NCBI GenBank assembly: GCA_022457155.1
Contig: JAJGOT010001014.1
Span: forward strand, 1 to 64,000
From: Cladopsammia gracilis
Lineage: Eukaryota > Cnidaria > Anthozoa > Scleractinia > Dendrophylliidae
Length of the DNA stretch: 64,000 bases
Reading direction: 5' to 3'
The notes under the pieces were generated by a model. It did not search any database, was not told the DNA's origin, and saw only the letters and a list, made by a program, of their open reading frames with translations. Made by a program: the position numbers and the translations under genes. The first letter of the stretch is position 1. Every line of letters starts with the position of its first letter. Of the stretch, positions 33,755-46,324 are shown piece by piece.

Positions 33755-35935
33755 AATGCTGTGTCTTCAACTGAAAAGCATTTTTGCAACACCATACCAT
33801 AATTTGAGGACCTTACTGTTTAGAGAAGTACAACTGTCAGTCTAGCAATGCAATTTGTTTCAATTTAATGCTGGTTCCTTTTGTCACATAAAATATTCCA
33901 TGTCACAAACATGACTACAACTTTACAGTTTTAACCGGAATTTGCAAGGCAAGGCATGTCACTTTAAATGCATACATGATAATGATAATAATAATCTTTA
34001 TTGAGGATGCCAACGTCACCAGTAGTGGTCCTCTCCTAAGACTATATGTTAATTATCTTTCACTTGTTGAAAAAAACATCATGAACATCTGTAGCCCTGG
34101 CCAAATGGAAAGACAAGTCGACATAAAAAATAAGTTGCATCAATAACTTTTGTCCAATTCAATCAAGCATAGATTCTAGTTGACGCAAGCTTTTAATAGG
34201 TAACTTAAGATCCACGACGACAACATGGACGACGACCAGAAGTGAGATTCACGCGATTTTCCCACGAATTCTGTCGTCGTCCTCTCGTCTACAACGACCA
34301 AGCCAGTAGTTTCACATTGTCGTGCAAAGGAGTTTCATTTTTGCTTGTCTATTTTACGAAGCCAGCGAATTGGATTAAAAATTTGACTGTATACAATGTG
34401 TGTGTTTTCGTGTTGTTTACTAACTGGTGGCAAGACGAGGAAAAGGCGAACCAGTAAGTTGTAAATGTATTTTTATCTTTAAAACTTGCCCTTACAGTCA
34501 AAACAACTGGATCGAAAAAAATTATTCATGACTGCAAGCAGCTGGCCACAAGCCTTGAATAGAAGAATTTAATCACTTGTACTCTGGAATTTTCGTCTCT
34601 GTAATATGTAAAAATATATTGAATCTTCAGCAGTGAACCGTTTCATTTTGTAACTTTTTTGCAGATGTGGTTATTTAGACTCATAGCCAAATACATTGTT
34701 TTTGCCAACTCTTGTAATTAATTGTGTATTGTGTTTATTTTTTGGGGTCCAAACTTTGTATGCAATTCCGAACACGATATACTAATGTGCTGGGAACTCG
34801 GCCAAACACTCGGACTCGGCCATTTCATTCAGCATGAACTTTCAATATTCTCCATGGGGAAAAATCAGGATTTTTGGACTCAAACAGGTCAAACAAAACT
34901 GGAAATTCTTCGTTGTTAATAAAGTTTAATCCATGGCTAAAAAAAATAAGCTCATCTTGAGCGAGACGTTTTCAACAAGCCAAGTCAAAATAAGTCGTCG
35001 TCTACCTGCCGGCCACATCTTAAGATTTCATTTTCCCACCAAAAACGATGTCCTCGGACCAGTCATCCTGCGGTCTATAGACGTTGTCGTTGTCTTGTTC
35101 ATTGTAGATTTTAAGTTCTCTAATATCACTTAGTCAACCACTGCAAGTTATCATGTACATTGAAATGGCTTGTTTACAATTTGGAACAACTTGCATCTAG
35201 ACATATACTTGCCAGTCAGTTTGGCCAGAACATAAGTGGGTATTTTTCTGCCCATAACTAAATAATATTCAAGTTTTCAGAAGAATTTGTCAAAATATAT
35301 TTTCATTGAATTTTGTCATTTCCACACCAATAAGGTCAGCATTTACATGCAAACACAATGGCAGCTGACTATGGCATAGTCTTTTGTCATAAAAACTGGC
35401 ATTTTATGCCTGACTATATAACTTATATCCTATTTTTAGTAGATCCTATATGGCACAGTAACTGATCATTTTTTTTTTAGAATTATTTGTTTCTGTTTTG
35501 CATTGTTCCTTTCAAAAAGCTACATGTACACTGTACAGTGTACATTGACTACAGCTTTGGTATGTTTTCTGCCAGAGTTTGGCCATGGGGATGCTCTTGC
35601 TCTTGAAGCCTGCGAAACAAAACAAAAAAACAGCTGCAGTGAGCAGAAGTCTGTCTTGTAGTAGTCTGCCTGATAACTAAGGCAACTGCCCTTCGCATCC
35701 ATTTTTTATCAAAAGAAAAGTGGGCAGCACACAGCAGCTAGACCGGTTTCGTGATACAAATTTGTAAGAGTTTAATGGATGGTAAGCACAAAATATTGCG
35801 ATACTATACTGTCCAATTATTTCAGTCAGTTTATGTTCTTGATGTAAAGAATTGTTATGGAGGAGATGTGGAAGCTTACATCCAGAAGGGGTTATAACTT
35901 GAAGAATTTTGTGGGCCTATAACTGGGTGGGCTTA

Positions 35936-36265
35936 GGCTATGTTCACATTTGGTGCCTGAGCACTAGTGCCTGGGTACCAGCACAAAATGGTGCTGTGTT
36001 CAGCAGACACTGGGTACCCAAGATATTAACATGTTCACATTCTGAGTGTACAAGGGAATTGTGGGTACGCAAAGCAGTGGTTTGTGGGTGTAGTGCCTCG
36101 CAACTAAGTAAAACGTGTGCACACTGGGAACCGGTACCCACTTTAGTGCCCGAGTCCCGTGCCCGAATTCTAGTATGGGTACTCGAAAAAAAGGTGTGTT
36201 CACATTAGTGCCCAGCGATAATCGTACTCGGGCACCGTGCTCGGGCACCAAGTGTGAACATAGCC
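35936..36265. mobile_element. PIF/Harbinger-type MITE, right arm
   Basis: Mirror of 5441-5768 with TTA on each side (35933-35935 and 36266-36268). It has several substitutions and a 2-bp length difference relative to the left copy. Confidence 0.78.
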
Positions 36266-39200
36266 TTACATTGTATAACCGGGATTTTTAAGGTATGTAT
36301 GGAAAATCATGACCAGTAACAAGAAATGGACTTTGCTCTTGGATCAAAGTTTTCCTATTAACACAGTGATCACAATCCAATTTTCCCAGAGAATATCAAT
36401 AAAACACAGTCATGAGTTTCTGAGAATTAGGAACTGATAAAAAAAAATCAGTCACCAAGGGACAATGAATAAAATGCTGGTCTCTGAATAAACACCTGGT
36501 TCAAATTGTTCTGGGTTAACAAGACCAAGTTTTAAACAAAAACCATGTTTAACATTAACTCAAGAAAATACACAATGTGCCATACATTTAGCTGCAGTTT
36601 ATCAGATTATACCACAAATGTTTGGCAGGGTAAATTAATCATGTCTAGGTCAAAAAGAAAAAAAAAAAACAACAAAACCAAGTTATGTTATTCCATACAG
36701 TAGTCAACTAAATTGCTGATTTTAGATCAGACCTAAGGTTCTCATTTGAATAATGTTTGGTGCTGCAGCAAAATATTAACACATTGTACATGTTGGTGCC
36801 CATGTCAGTTACTTGGGTGCCTAATTGCTACCAGGCTCCTGTTAGAAAACAGCCTTAAAGTGTACATGGACATATAACATCAATTATTCTCTCACCATAA
36901 AAAGTTCTCCTTGAATCTCTTTGAATGATGCCATTTCTAATGTGAAAAAAAAATGAGAAAATATGAAGCATACTCCCATATCACTGCTGCATTAAATTGT
37001 ATATTATCCTCATATTACCAGTGAATAAGATGGGTATGGTTGATGTAAATAATATACATGAACATCGTCTTAAGAATGAAAACTGACTTGTAACTACTAA
37101 ACGTTATTACATCGGTTTAGATGGGCATTGGCACATGGGATAAGTCTCTGCAGTTACCATATGGTAATAAGGCAAAATTTTGACCCAATATGGTCTGCAC
37201 TCTTGTACATGTAAGCGACCACCTCCCATAAGCGACCACCTCCCGTAAGCGACCACCTAGGCTTGACATTTTGGGTGGTCGCTTACGGGAGGTTCCACTG
37301 TATTCAAAAGAAATGTTAACCTATTTATTCTGTTTACCTTTACAGAATATTTTTAAAGGCTGCTTAAATTTCAAAACAATGCTGGCTTGATTAGAAGAAA
37401 TATCTGTATATTTGCTTGCTTTGACTTATTGAACCTAACACCGGTGAACAGAATGGGTGAAATAATTCCAGCTAGTAAAAATATAAAACAACAGCTACTC
37501 AGCTCAACTACTCAGCACACAACTGTCCTGCTGTGTTTGTTTATGGTTATGTTATTTTTAGTTCAAAATCAATCTTCGTTTTTCTCACAATTTTCTGAAT
37601 TTTCTATGGTATGAGCATGAATCATTCAGTTTTATTCCATCTCACTGTATATTTTGCTGTGACCAACAAAAGCAGAAGTCATTCACCCGAATTTTATCCA
37701 AAGCATGCTAGGAAGACAGTAATATCCTCCTTTCAGTGTACATGTACATTGTAGTTTGAAGACAGAACACTGTAAAGCATAAATTTTGCTTTTGTCTTGA
37801 TGCATATTCACACTCTAAAATACCATGAACAACAATACATATAATACAGTGAAAAGAGAATTTCTTTGAATCCTACATTACCTAGCTTGCACTTCATATT
37901 GATACTAAAAATTTCAAGTCACAATGTAACCTACACCACCGTACATGTATAAGAAAAACACCCTCACCTCTCTGTACAGTTACATGTGCAGCTGTACATT
38001 TGATGGTTTATTACTTAACCTTTTTTGTTTTAACTGAATTAGAATATTTGATTTCACATTGGCAGTTTGAAAAGAATGATACAATCCATTCACAATTACA
38101 GTGTATAAACATTCATTTTGAATAATGTGCAGAGAGGCGACCAATAATTTTTAACTTTAATACTCCATAGTACAATGTACAACTCAAGTCAATCCCACTC
38201 TGACTCATCAAGACCAACCGGTTATTTTTATGTAAGATTACTGTCTTTAGGTGATCAACCAAGTTACAATCTTGGATGTTTTAAAATTCAGACTGCAGAT
38301 TACAGACTGGCATAAGTGCATATTAGGTACATTTGTATCAAGTGCAGTGGGTATAAAATGCAGACTGAGACCAAAACAGTCACTTGATCCTAATTTATGA
38401 CTTAATCTATCAAGCAATCTGCTGTAAAACTGTCCTACTACAGATGCAAGCCTTCAAGTAGATGTATTCTATTTTTCACAATCACACAGGATAACTGTGA
38501 ACATATTTAATCTGTAATCATAGCTGCACACCGCTGTAGGCACTAAAAAATAGTTTTGGTCTTACAACTGTATATTAATATAGTCAGCATTTTATACTCA
38601 GTCTGGAGTCCAAAATCTTAAGTCTATAATGACTTTAATTTATAACACAACATAGCATTTGATGGCAAGAATAAGCAGCAAAACAAGTCAAATACCGGTA
38701 TGCCAAGTTATTATTTGACATAGCATTCAGCGAGCAAATACACATCAAATTGAGTTCAAATATGACATGTTATTACACTCTTCTGACCATGCGTTTGGTA
38801 AAGCAGTTTCAAAAACTTAGTTTTAGGAGGTTACTGTTGTATAATAAGTAACTGTTATTTAAGCACGATGGGTATTAAAGCTAGAAAGCTCGTGGGGTCG
38901 TGCACTATATTACATTACGAACTATTTGCATCTATTTATTACATTACGAACTATTTACATCTAAAAATAATGAACTTATTCAGCGAAAAGTTGAGTAACA
39001 GCTGGGTATTTTTACTCGTCAGTTTTGATTTTTTTAAGCCTTGTAAAAATAGTCAGCCATATTACACAACTTCACGCTGAATAACCTTTATTTATTACAC
39101 TTGTCTGACCATAGGCTAGGGTAAACAGTAATTTTTTTCAAAAACTTAGATTTTGGAAAAGATGATTGCTGCATAGTAGTAATAATCGGTAAACTATATA

Positions 39201-39933
39201 ATAATAACATGTACATGTATAACAAACAATTTAATCAGCAGAAAGTTGTGTAATGGGGCTGGGCATTTTAACTTGTCAGCTTTTATTTTTTCTCACCTGA
39301 CATGTAAAAATACAAAGCATATTACACAACTTTTCGCTGAATAACCTATATTTATACTGACCAGCCACAATACAATCTGCACATTTAAGCTTAATTTAAA
39401 CTTAATGTTGTTTTTTAATGATTTAAATATTTTATCAGTTATACATGTACATATAAGCTTACAAACAGCTTGAAGCATTCAAGGTATTTCCAAGTAAAGG
39501 CAACCGCCATGAGAACAAGCCCCCTTCATGTTTTGTAAAGTTTTGCAGGTATAAACTTATTGTAAATATCAACGAGCGTTCATGTATTGACATATGTGTT
39601 CTTGTAACCCTCTATAAAATGTACCATGTGTATTTCTCAGATCTTTTTCGATTCATTTTCTATCAAGTTGTGACAGTTTAAAGTGAAATATCCCACCAAT
39701 TTTATGAAACTAGACTGATTTGAGCATTTAGCATTTCGAAAATCAATTGAATCTGAACAAACATTGTGCACGAGTTACAAGCAGAATCATGCCAGAAATG
39801 CACGCATGGTTGACTGTACAAATTAAATCGAAACGCTACCCAGCGGTAAAACATACCTGCAAAGATGCGTGGGTTCTTCTTCATTCTTTTACGGCGTTTT
39901 GTATTGACATTTCCACTGAATAAAGCCGTTTTA

Positions 39934-40104
39934 AGGCCCGAAGCCTCGCCAGAAGTCAAATTCGACCGCCATTGCCGGATTTCATATCGTGAGGAACTGG
40001 GGCGAGTTTGGAGCCTGCCGGACATTTGCACGGCTGAGCGGTAAGTACTTCATGTATCCCCTATTATAATGTATTTAGAATTTACACTGCATTAGAATTT
40101 ACAC
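39934..40104 (+). other. Transposon left end with first-exon-like ORF and donor site
   Basis: Inverse of 1631-1801. The plus strand reads RNWGEFGACRTFARLSG up to a GGTAAGTACTT splice-donor-like site at 40041, close to the sequence in front of the THAP transposase start (RDWGEFRVCRTFASRKS). It either is an old duplicate of the transposase 5' end or simply reflects the terminal inverted repeat. Confidence 0.5.
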
Positions 40105-42018
40105 CCTGTATCCTCCTGTTTTCTCCTGTTTTCCACTGTTTTCTCCTGTTTTCCCCTGTTTTCTTGTGTTTTCCCCTGTTTTCCACTGTTTTCTCGTGTT
40201 TTCTCCTGTTTTCCCCTGTTTTCTCGTGTTTTCCCCTGTTTTCTCCTGTTTTCTCCTGTTTTCTCCTGTTTTCTCGTGTTTTCCCCTGTTTTCCCCTGTT
40301 TTCTCGTGTTTTCCCCTGTTTTCTCGTGTATTCCCCTGTTTTCTCCTGTTTTCCCCTGTTTCCTCCTGTTTTCCCCTGTTTTCCCCTGTTTTCTCGTGTT
40401 TTCCCCTGTTTCCTCCTGTTTTCCCCTGTTTTCCCCTGTTTTCTCGTGTTTTCCCCTGTTTTCTCCTGTTTTCCCCTGTTTCCTCCTGTTTTCTCCTGTT
40501 TTCCACTGTTTTCTCCTGTTTTCCCCTGTTTTCTTGTGTTTTCCCCTGTTTTCCACTGTTTTCTCGTGTTTTCTCCTGTTTTCCCCTGTTTTCTCGTGTT
40601 TTCCCCTGTTTTCTCCTGTTTTCTCCTGTTTTCTCCTGTTTTCTCGTGTTTTCCCCTGTTTTCCCCTGTTTTCTCGTGTTTTCCCCTGTTTTCTCGTGTA
40701 TTCCCCTGTTTTCTCCTGTTTTCCCCTGTTTCCTCCTGTTTTCCCCTGTTTTCCCCTGTTTTCTCGTGTTTTCCCCTGTTTCCTCCTGTTTTCCCCTGTT
40801 TTCCCCTGTTTTCTCGTGTTTTCCCCTGTTTTCTCCTGTTTTCCCCTGTTTCCTCCTGTTTTCTCCTGTTTTCCACTGTTTTCTCCTGTTTTCCCCTGTT
40901 TTCTTGTGTTTTCCCCTGTTTTCCACTGTTTTCTCGTGTTTTCTCCTGTTTTCCCCTGTTTTCTCGTGTTTTCCCCTGTTTTCTCCTGTTTTCTCCTGTT
41001 TTCTCCTGTTTTCTCGTGTTTTCCCCTGTTTTCCCCTGTTTTCTCGTGTTTTCCCCTGTTTTCTCGTGTATTCCCCTGTTTTCTCCTGTTTTCCCCTGTT
41101 TCCTCCTGTTTTCCCCTGTTTTCCCCTGTTTTCTCGTGTTTTCCCCTGTTTCCTCCTGTTTTCCCCTGTTTTCCCCTGTTTTCTCGTGTTTTCCCCTGTT
41201 TTCTCCTGTTTTCCCCTGTTTCCTCCTGTTTTCTCCTATTTTCCCCTGTTTTCTCGTGTTTTCCCCTGTTTTCTCCTGTTTTCCCCTGTTTCCTCCTGTT
41301 TTCTCCTGTTTTCTCGTGTTTTCTCGTGTTTTCCCCTGTTTTCTCCTGTTTTCCCCTGTTTTACCCTGTTTTCCCCTGTTTTACCCTGTTTTACCCTGTT
41401 TTCCCCTGTTTTCTCGTGTTTTCCCCTGTTTTCTCGTGTATTCCCCTGTTTTCTCCTGTTTTCTCCTGTTTTCCCCTGTTTCCTCCTGTTTTCCCCTGTT
41501 TTCCCCTGTTTTCTCGTGTTTTCCCCTGTTTTCTCGTGTTTTCCCCTGTTTTCTCCTGTTTTCCCCTGTTTCCTCCTGTTTTCTCCTGTTTTCTAGTGTT
41601 TTCTCGTGTTTTCCCCTGTTTTCTCCTGTTTTCCCCTGTTTTACCCTGTTTTCCCCTGTTTTCTCGTGTTTTCCCCTGTTTTCTCGTGTATTCCCCTGTT
41701 TTCTCCTGTTTTCTCCTGTTTTCCCCTGTTTCCTCCTGTTTTCCCCTGTTTTCTCCTGTTTTCCCCTGTTTTCCCCTGTTTTCTCCTGTTTTCTCCTATT
41801 TTCCCCTGTTTTCCCCTGTTTTCCAATGTTTTCTCGTGTTTTTCCCCTGTTTTCCCCTGTTTTCCCCTGTTTTCTCGTGTTTCCCCTGTTTTCTCCTGTT
41901 TTCCCCTGTTTTCTCCTGTTTTCCCCTGTTTTCTCCTGTTTTCTCCTGTTTTCTCCTGTTTTCCCCTCTTTTCTCCTGTTTTCTTTTCTCGTGTCTCCTG
42001 TCTCCTGTTTCCTCCTGT
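40105..42018 (-). repeat. 10-bp minisatellite, C-rich on + strand
   Basis: Same 10-bp units as 1-1630, in inverse orientation (TTTTCCCCTG, TTTTCTCCTG, TTTTCTCGTG). Ordered variant blocks repeat roughly every 350-370 bp at 40.1-41.2 kb. The long open frames rich in Phe/Pro/Ser/Cys are artefacts of the unit length. It turns into the opposite orientation at 42018. Confidence 0.95.
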
Positions 42019-43410
42019 CAGGAGGAAACAGGAGAAAACAGGGGAAAACAGGAGAAAACAGTAGGAAACAGGAGGAAACAGGGTAAAACAGGAGGAAACA
42101 GGGGAAAACAAGAGAAAACAGGGGAAAACAGGAGAAAACAGGGGAAAACAGGAGGAAACAGGAGAAAAGAGGAGAAAACAGGGGAAAACAGGAGAAAACA
42201 GGGGAAAACAGGAGAAAACAGGAGAAAACAGGAGAAAACAGGGGAAAACAGGAGAAAACAGGGGAAAACAGGAGAAAACAGGAGAAAACAGGGAAAAACA
42301 CGAGAAAACAGGGGAAAACACGAGAAAACAGGAGAAAACAGGGGAAAACACGAGAAAACAGGCTAAAACAGGAGAAAACAGGGGAAAACAGGAGAAAACA
42401 GGGGAAAACAGGAGAAAACAGGAGAAAACAGGAGAAAAGAGGGGAAAACAGGAGAAAACAGGAGAAAACAGGAGAAAACAGGGGAAAACAGGAGAAAACA
42501 GGAGAAAACAGGGGAAAACAGGAGAAAACAGGAGAAAACAGGGGAAAACAGGAGAAAACAGGGGAAACACGAGAAAACAGGGGAAAACAGGGGAAAACAG
42601 GAGAAAACAGGGGAAAACACGAGAAAACATTGGAAAACAGGGGAAAACAGGGGAAAATAGGAGAAAACAGGAGAAAACAGGGGAAAACAGGGGAAAACAG
42701 GAGAAAACAGGGGAAAACAGGGGAAAACAGGGGAAAACACGAGAAAACAAGGGAAAACAGGGGAAAATAGGAGAAAACAGGAGAAAACAGGGGAAAACAG
42801 GAGAAAACAGGGGAAAACAAGAAAAAACAGGGGAAAACAGGGGAAAACAAGAGAAAACAGGGGAAAACAGGAGAAAACAGGGGAAAACAGGGGAAAACAC
42901 GAGAAAACAAGGGAAAACACGAGAAAACAAGGGAAAACAGGGGAAAATAGGAGAAAACAGGAGAAAACAGGTGAAAACACGAGAAAACAGGGGAAAACAA
43001 GAAAAACAGGGGAAAACAGGGGAAAACAAGAGAAAACAGGGGAAAACAAGAGAAAACAGGGGAAAACAAGAGAAAACAGGGGAAAACCCGAGAAAACAGG
43101 AGAAAACAGGAGAAAACAGGGGAAAACACGAGAAAACAGGGGAAAACAGGAGAAAACACGAGAAAACAGTGGAAAACAGGGGAAAACACAAAAAAACAGG
43201 GGAAAACAGGGGAAAACACGAGAAAACAGGGGAAAACAGGGGAAAACAGGAGAAAACAGGAGAAAACAGGGGAAAACACGAGAAAACAGGAGAAAACAGG
43301 AGAAAACAGGGGAAAACACGAGAAGACAGGGGAAAACAGGGGAAAACACAAGAAAACAGGGGAAAACAGGAGAAAACAGTGGAAAACAGGAGAAAACAGG
43401 AGGATACAGG
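42019..43410 (+). repeat. 10-bp minisatellite, G-rich on + strand, mirror of the preceding array
   Basis: Starts at the small perfect palindrome TTTCCTCCTG-T-CAGGAGGAAA centred on 42018 and runs to 43410. It is followed by the same 60-base flank (GTGTAAATTCTAATGCAGTG and following) that borders the other copies. Unit order is only loosely mirrored and the length is shorter than the C-rich half. Confidence 0.95.
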
Positions 43411-43621
43411 GTGTAAATTCTAATGCAGTGTAAATTCTAAATACATTATAATAGGGGATACATGAAGTACCTACGGGCTGAGCAGCCGAAGAGCAGCCGC
43501 GTTTTATTTACAGCGAGCATAGAGACTCTCGAGCATTGAGCTTTGAAAGTCAAGCCTTGAGCTTTGAAATTAACGTAGAGCTTTTGAAACTCATCACTAA
43601 AGCTTTTGAAACTCATCGAGG
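43411..43621 (+). other. Flank and probable 5' leader of the YqaJ gene
   Basis: 43411-43470 copies the flank beyond the other minisatellites. From 43471 the sequence is unique and carries repeated GAGCTTTGAAA and GCTTTTGAAACTCATC motifs up to the ATG. It probably holds the promoter and leader of the nuclease gene. No TATA box is obvious. Confidence 0.4.
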
Positions 43622-45937
43622 ATGGACGAAGATAAAAAGCACACAGAGTGGGTGACAGAAGATCTCGCAAAGTGGAGCGCTGATGAGCTAAAATCGCTTC
43701 TTACGAAGCTCAAATTGAAGGCTTCGGGGACAAAGCACGAGCTTGTTCATCGACTACTGCCATTTCAAAAGGATGACGGTTTGCTTGAGAAACACGTCAA
43801 GGAAATTAATAAGAGTTTCAAGTTCAAGACGAGTATGGATAAAACAATAATACCACCACCTTCTGCTGAGTGGAACGCAGACAGCTCTTTTTACCCGAAG
43901 GTAACGGCAGAGACTATTTCCGATTACGTAGCATTTAAACGACAGGGGGGGAAAGGTCAGTACCGAAAAGCCAAGAGAATGCTTTTTTCAAGAGGAAAAT
44001 AAAAACGGTTAAAGTAATGAAAGTTGAGGACAACAGTACATCTGTCTTTGTCAAGGCGTTTGTTGTGAAAAGCTTTGGACAGGAAGTCACTCGTCCAGCT
44101 ACTATTTTGTTCGAAAACAATGCACCTATAAAAGGTCACTGCACGTGTGCAATTGGAAGATGTGGAGTTTGCTGCCATATAATCGCTCTGTTGATGTACC
44201 TAAACCACTTTAACGAACACAAAGTAAAACTTCTTGCCTTAACACGGACACAGAAAATGCAAACATGGCATAAGAAGGGGAACCTGTCTCCTCGAAAAGC
44301 AACAACTACGTCTCACATCCCTCTGAAAAACTTTCGTAATGTGCGATCTTACCGAAGGTCCTTAGCCACTAAAAGAAAAACTAAAAAGAAGGATGTTAAT
44401 GTACCTGCCACTGTTGATGATCTGAAAAGCGACTGGCTAAAAAGAGATGTGAATCAAGTTGAAGATAACATTAAAAATGCCATTGATGGCCAGAATTTAC
44501 ATAACCATTTCTTCAAGACACTGACAAAATTCAATATTGTTTCTGGCCTTTCCATGCAGCTGCGGTACAACAATGCTTTCAAACTAAGGGCCGTTCTGGA
44601 GGATCACAATTACTGTATGAAAAGCGAAATATATGACCAGGCCCAGGCAGTTTTAAGGCCACAATTCTCTGTGATGTCTGGTGATGTCTGGCATTCAAAG
44701 CTTGTGACTGATGATGAGAAATTTCCTGAGGAAAAGGAGGCCTCCCAATTAAAGGAAAGCCACACCCATGCCAAATCTGATTTGATGTTTGCAAATGAAA
44801 AGAAGGCTATGAAGGAGCTTTTGGAGATTGTCCATAGTGCAAAGGGAGCACCGAAAACATTGTCAGTGCCAAAGTACATCATTAAACCTGAACCATATGG
44901 GTCCAATTATGTCAAGGTGGATCAGGGGTCAAGTGAATGGCGCTCTTTGAGGATTGGAGTAATTAGTGCAAGCAAGCTTCTATACCTGCTAGGCTTCCAC
45001 GGTCAGAAAGAATTTATTCGCTCCTGGTTCTTCATCCACAATAAAATTGATGAATCACTTGCTGCACCGAAAAAATTTAAGAACTTTGCAAGAGGCCATC
45101 AGTTTGAAAGAAAGGCAATCGAGTTATTTGAAGAGCTTTCAGGTTTGTTTGGTAGATTCAGCTTGCTATTCTCAAAGTTCCATTAAGACATTTTTTCATT
45201 TATTTTTTTTTAGTGGCCCAATGTTTTTTTCCTGTCTTTTCCCCTACAGTTTTGTAATATTTTTTGGGGGTGTTCTTTCTGACCACTTAGGTATATGTGT
45301 TTGTATGTTGGGGTGGGTGGGTGAGCATTAGGGGCAGGGGTGCAAACAGGAGACTTATCAGAGATTGACGCTTAATAGAGCTTTTACAGTATTCTTTTAC
45401 ATTATTTTTTTTAACATTCTTTAACACTGATGTCTCTAGTAAATTTATGTCCTACTTGTTTCAGGAGTTCCAATTTCTCCAAGTGGGTTTTTTTATCACC
45501 CCTCAGATCCAAGGTATGGTGCAAGCCCAGATGGAATTGGAAAATCGTTTCTAGTAGAAGTCAAAACAAGGGCTGAAGGAAGCAATGCTCCCCTGAACAA
45601 TCTGACTGGATCCCATGTCCTGCAAGCAAATTTCCAGATGGCTTGCACTGTTGCAGAAATAACATTTCTTGAGTCCTACTTGCCTGAGCAACACATTGCA
45701 AACTTTTTCACAATAGAAAGAAACAATCTCTTGATTGATGTTTGTAAAATGATTACTGACCATATTTTAGAAAGAAAGACAGTTACTTATTGGCCTCATG
45801 AGGAAAACAAGTTACTCAAGAAACTTGGTGACCAAGTTATGGGACAAATCCCATCTTTTGATAGCTTAAGGCCACTACGATCTTGGGTGAATAATATGGC
45901 CAAAAGTGTGGAACAAGTACTATTGTGTCCAGGGTAA
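43622..45937 (+). pseudogene. SAP/SWIM/YqaJ nuclease gene of the transposon, two exons, apparent frameshift
   Basis: Start ATG at 43622. Residues 12-48 form a SAP-like DNA-binding motif (WSADELKSLLTKLKLKASGT). The frame ends at 44002, but reading on one frame over from the T6 run at 43983-43988 gives a continuous protein, so one T seems missing or the run slips. The second frame has a SWIM zinc finger HCTCAIGRCG...CCH (44137-44178) and the start of a YqaJ/lambda-exonuclease-like domain (SSEWRSLRIGVISASKLL, about 44931-44985). An intron runs 45143-45464 (donor GTTTGT, acceptor TTTCAG). Exon 2, 45465-45937, supplies the catalytic GASPDGIG and VEVKTRAEG plus LQANFQMAC. Partner of the THAP transposase, with which it converges. 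Classed as pseudogene only because of the frameshift, which could be a sequencing error. Confidence 0.75.
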
Positions 45938-46320
45938 CCATTGAATTCATGAGGTTCCGAGGAATTCACTTCAACATTCAACTGATGCAAATTATTCTTC
46001 AAATGACAACTGTTTTTAAGTGAATCTCCCCACTTCTGTGATCGTTCCTCGTTTACCATAGTTGTAAAGCTTGTGTTCATGTCTCTACTGTGGGGATAAA
46101 ATACAAATTATGATCACCTTGGGGATTTATAAATAAAAATAGCCCAGAGAACAAAATTAATATAAATGGAGTCTGTTGCACCTTTATAGTTGTTTTTAAT
46201 TTTATTGATATTACAATGTAGTCACTTGGGATTATAGGCAATGGCATTTCAACTGCTTAATGTTTGCCTTAATCAATTTTCTTGAAAGCTGTGATTCAAT
46301 GGTGGATTTAATGAAATCAG
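45938..46320. other. Intergenic region between convergent transposon genes
   Basis: AT-rich 3' UTR-like sequence with AATAAA-type signals (TTATAAATAAAAATAG near 46130). No ORF beyond short shadows. Confidence 0.5.
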
Positions 46321-46324
46321 ATGT

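Larger units (their letters stand above)
1..41734. repeat. Giant palindrome: two ~20.8-kb inverted arms
   Basis: Position i on the left matches the reverse complement of a position near 41676 minus i on the right. The sum drifts from 41735 at the outer ends to about 41684 near 9-12 kb and 41676 at the centre, so small indels separate the arms. Every feature of the left arm recurs inverted on the right. Differences I confirmed by eye include right-arm insertions of CTG and CCGGTA near 38.7 kb relative to about 3.0 kb, a 2-bp indel at about 7890/33793, a one-base indel at about 12910/28775, a C-run difference at about 15466/26215, a 2-bp indel at about 16055/25628 and substitutions near 20217 and 20355. 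It may be a real inverted duplication or a false join of two haplotypes. Confidence 0.93.
20845..41734 (-). repeat. Right arm of the palindrome (inverted copy of the left arm)
   Basis: Carries the same features in reverse order and opposite strand. Unlisted stretches correspond to the unassigned left-arm stretches. Repeat-only counterparts not listed separately are: duplication units 21031-21772 and 22064-22963; insertion about 22233-22384; small foldback 27240-27325; helicase-segment units about 25675-26923 and 27963-28933; foldbacks 29710-29826, 31084-31247, 38976-39084 and 39230-39344; ACGAC-rich MITE 34198-35111; LINE-like tail 33975-34008; GGTCGCTTAC repeat 37207-37303. Confidence 0.9.

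Noticed and set aside
40164..43351. Very long ORFs (up to about 700 codons) on both strands of the minisatellites, including those at 138-1653
   Set aside because: The 10-bp unit keeps all frames open. The products are pure repeat (Phe-Ser-Pro-Val or Lys-Gln-Gly-Glu-Asn types) and shift identity between copies.
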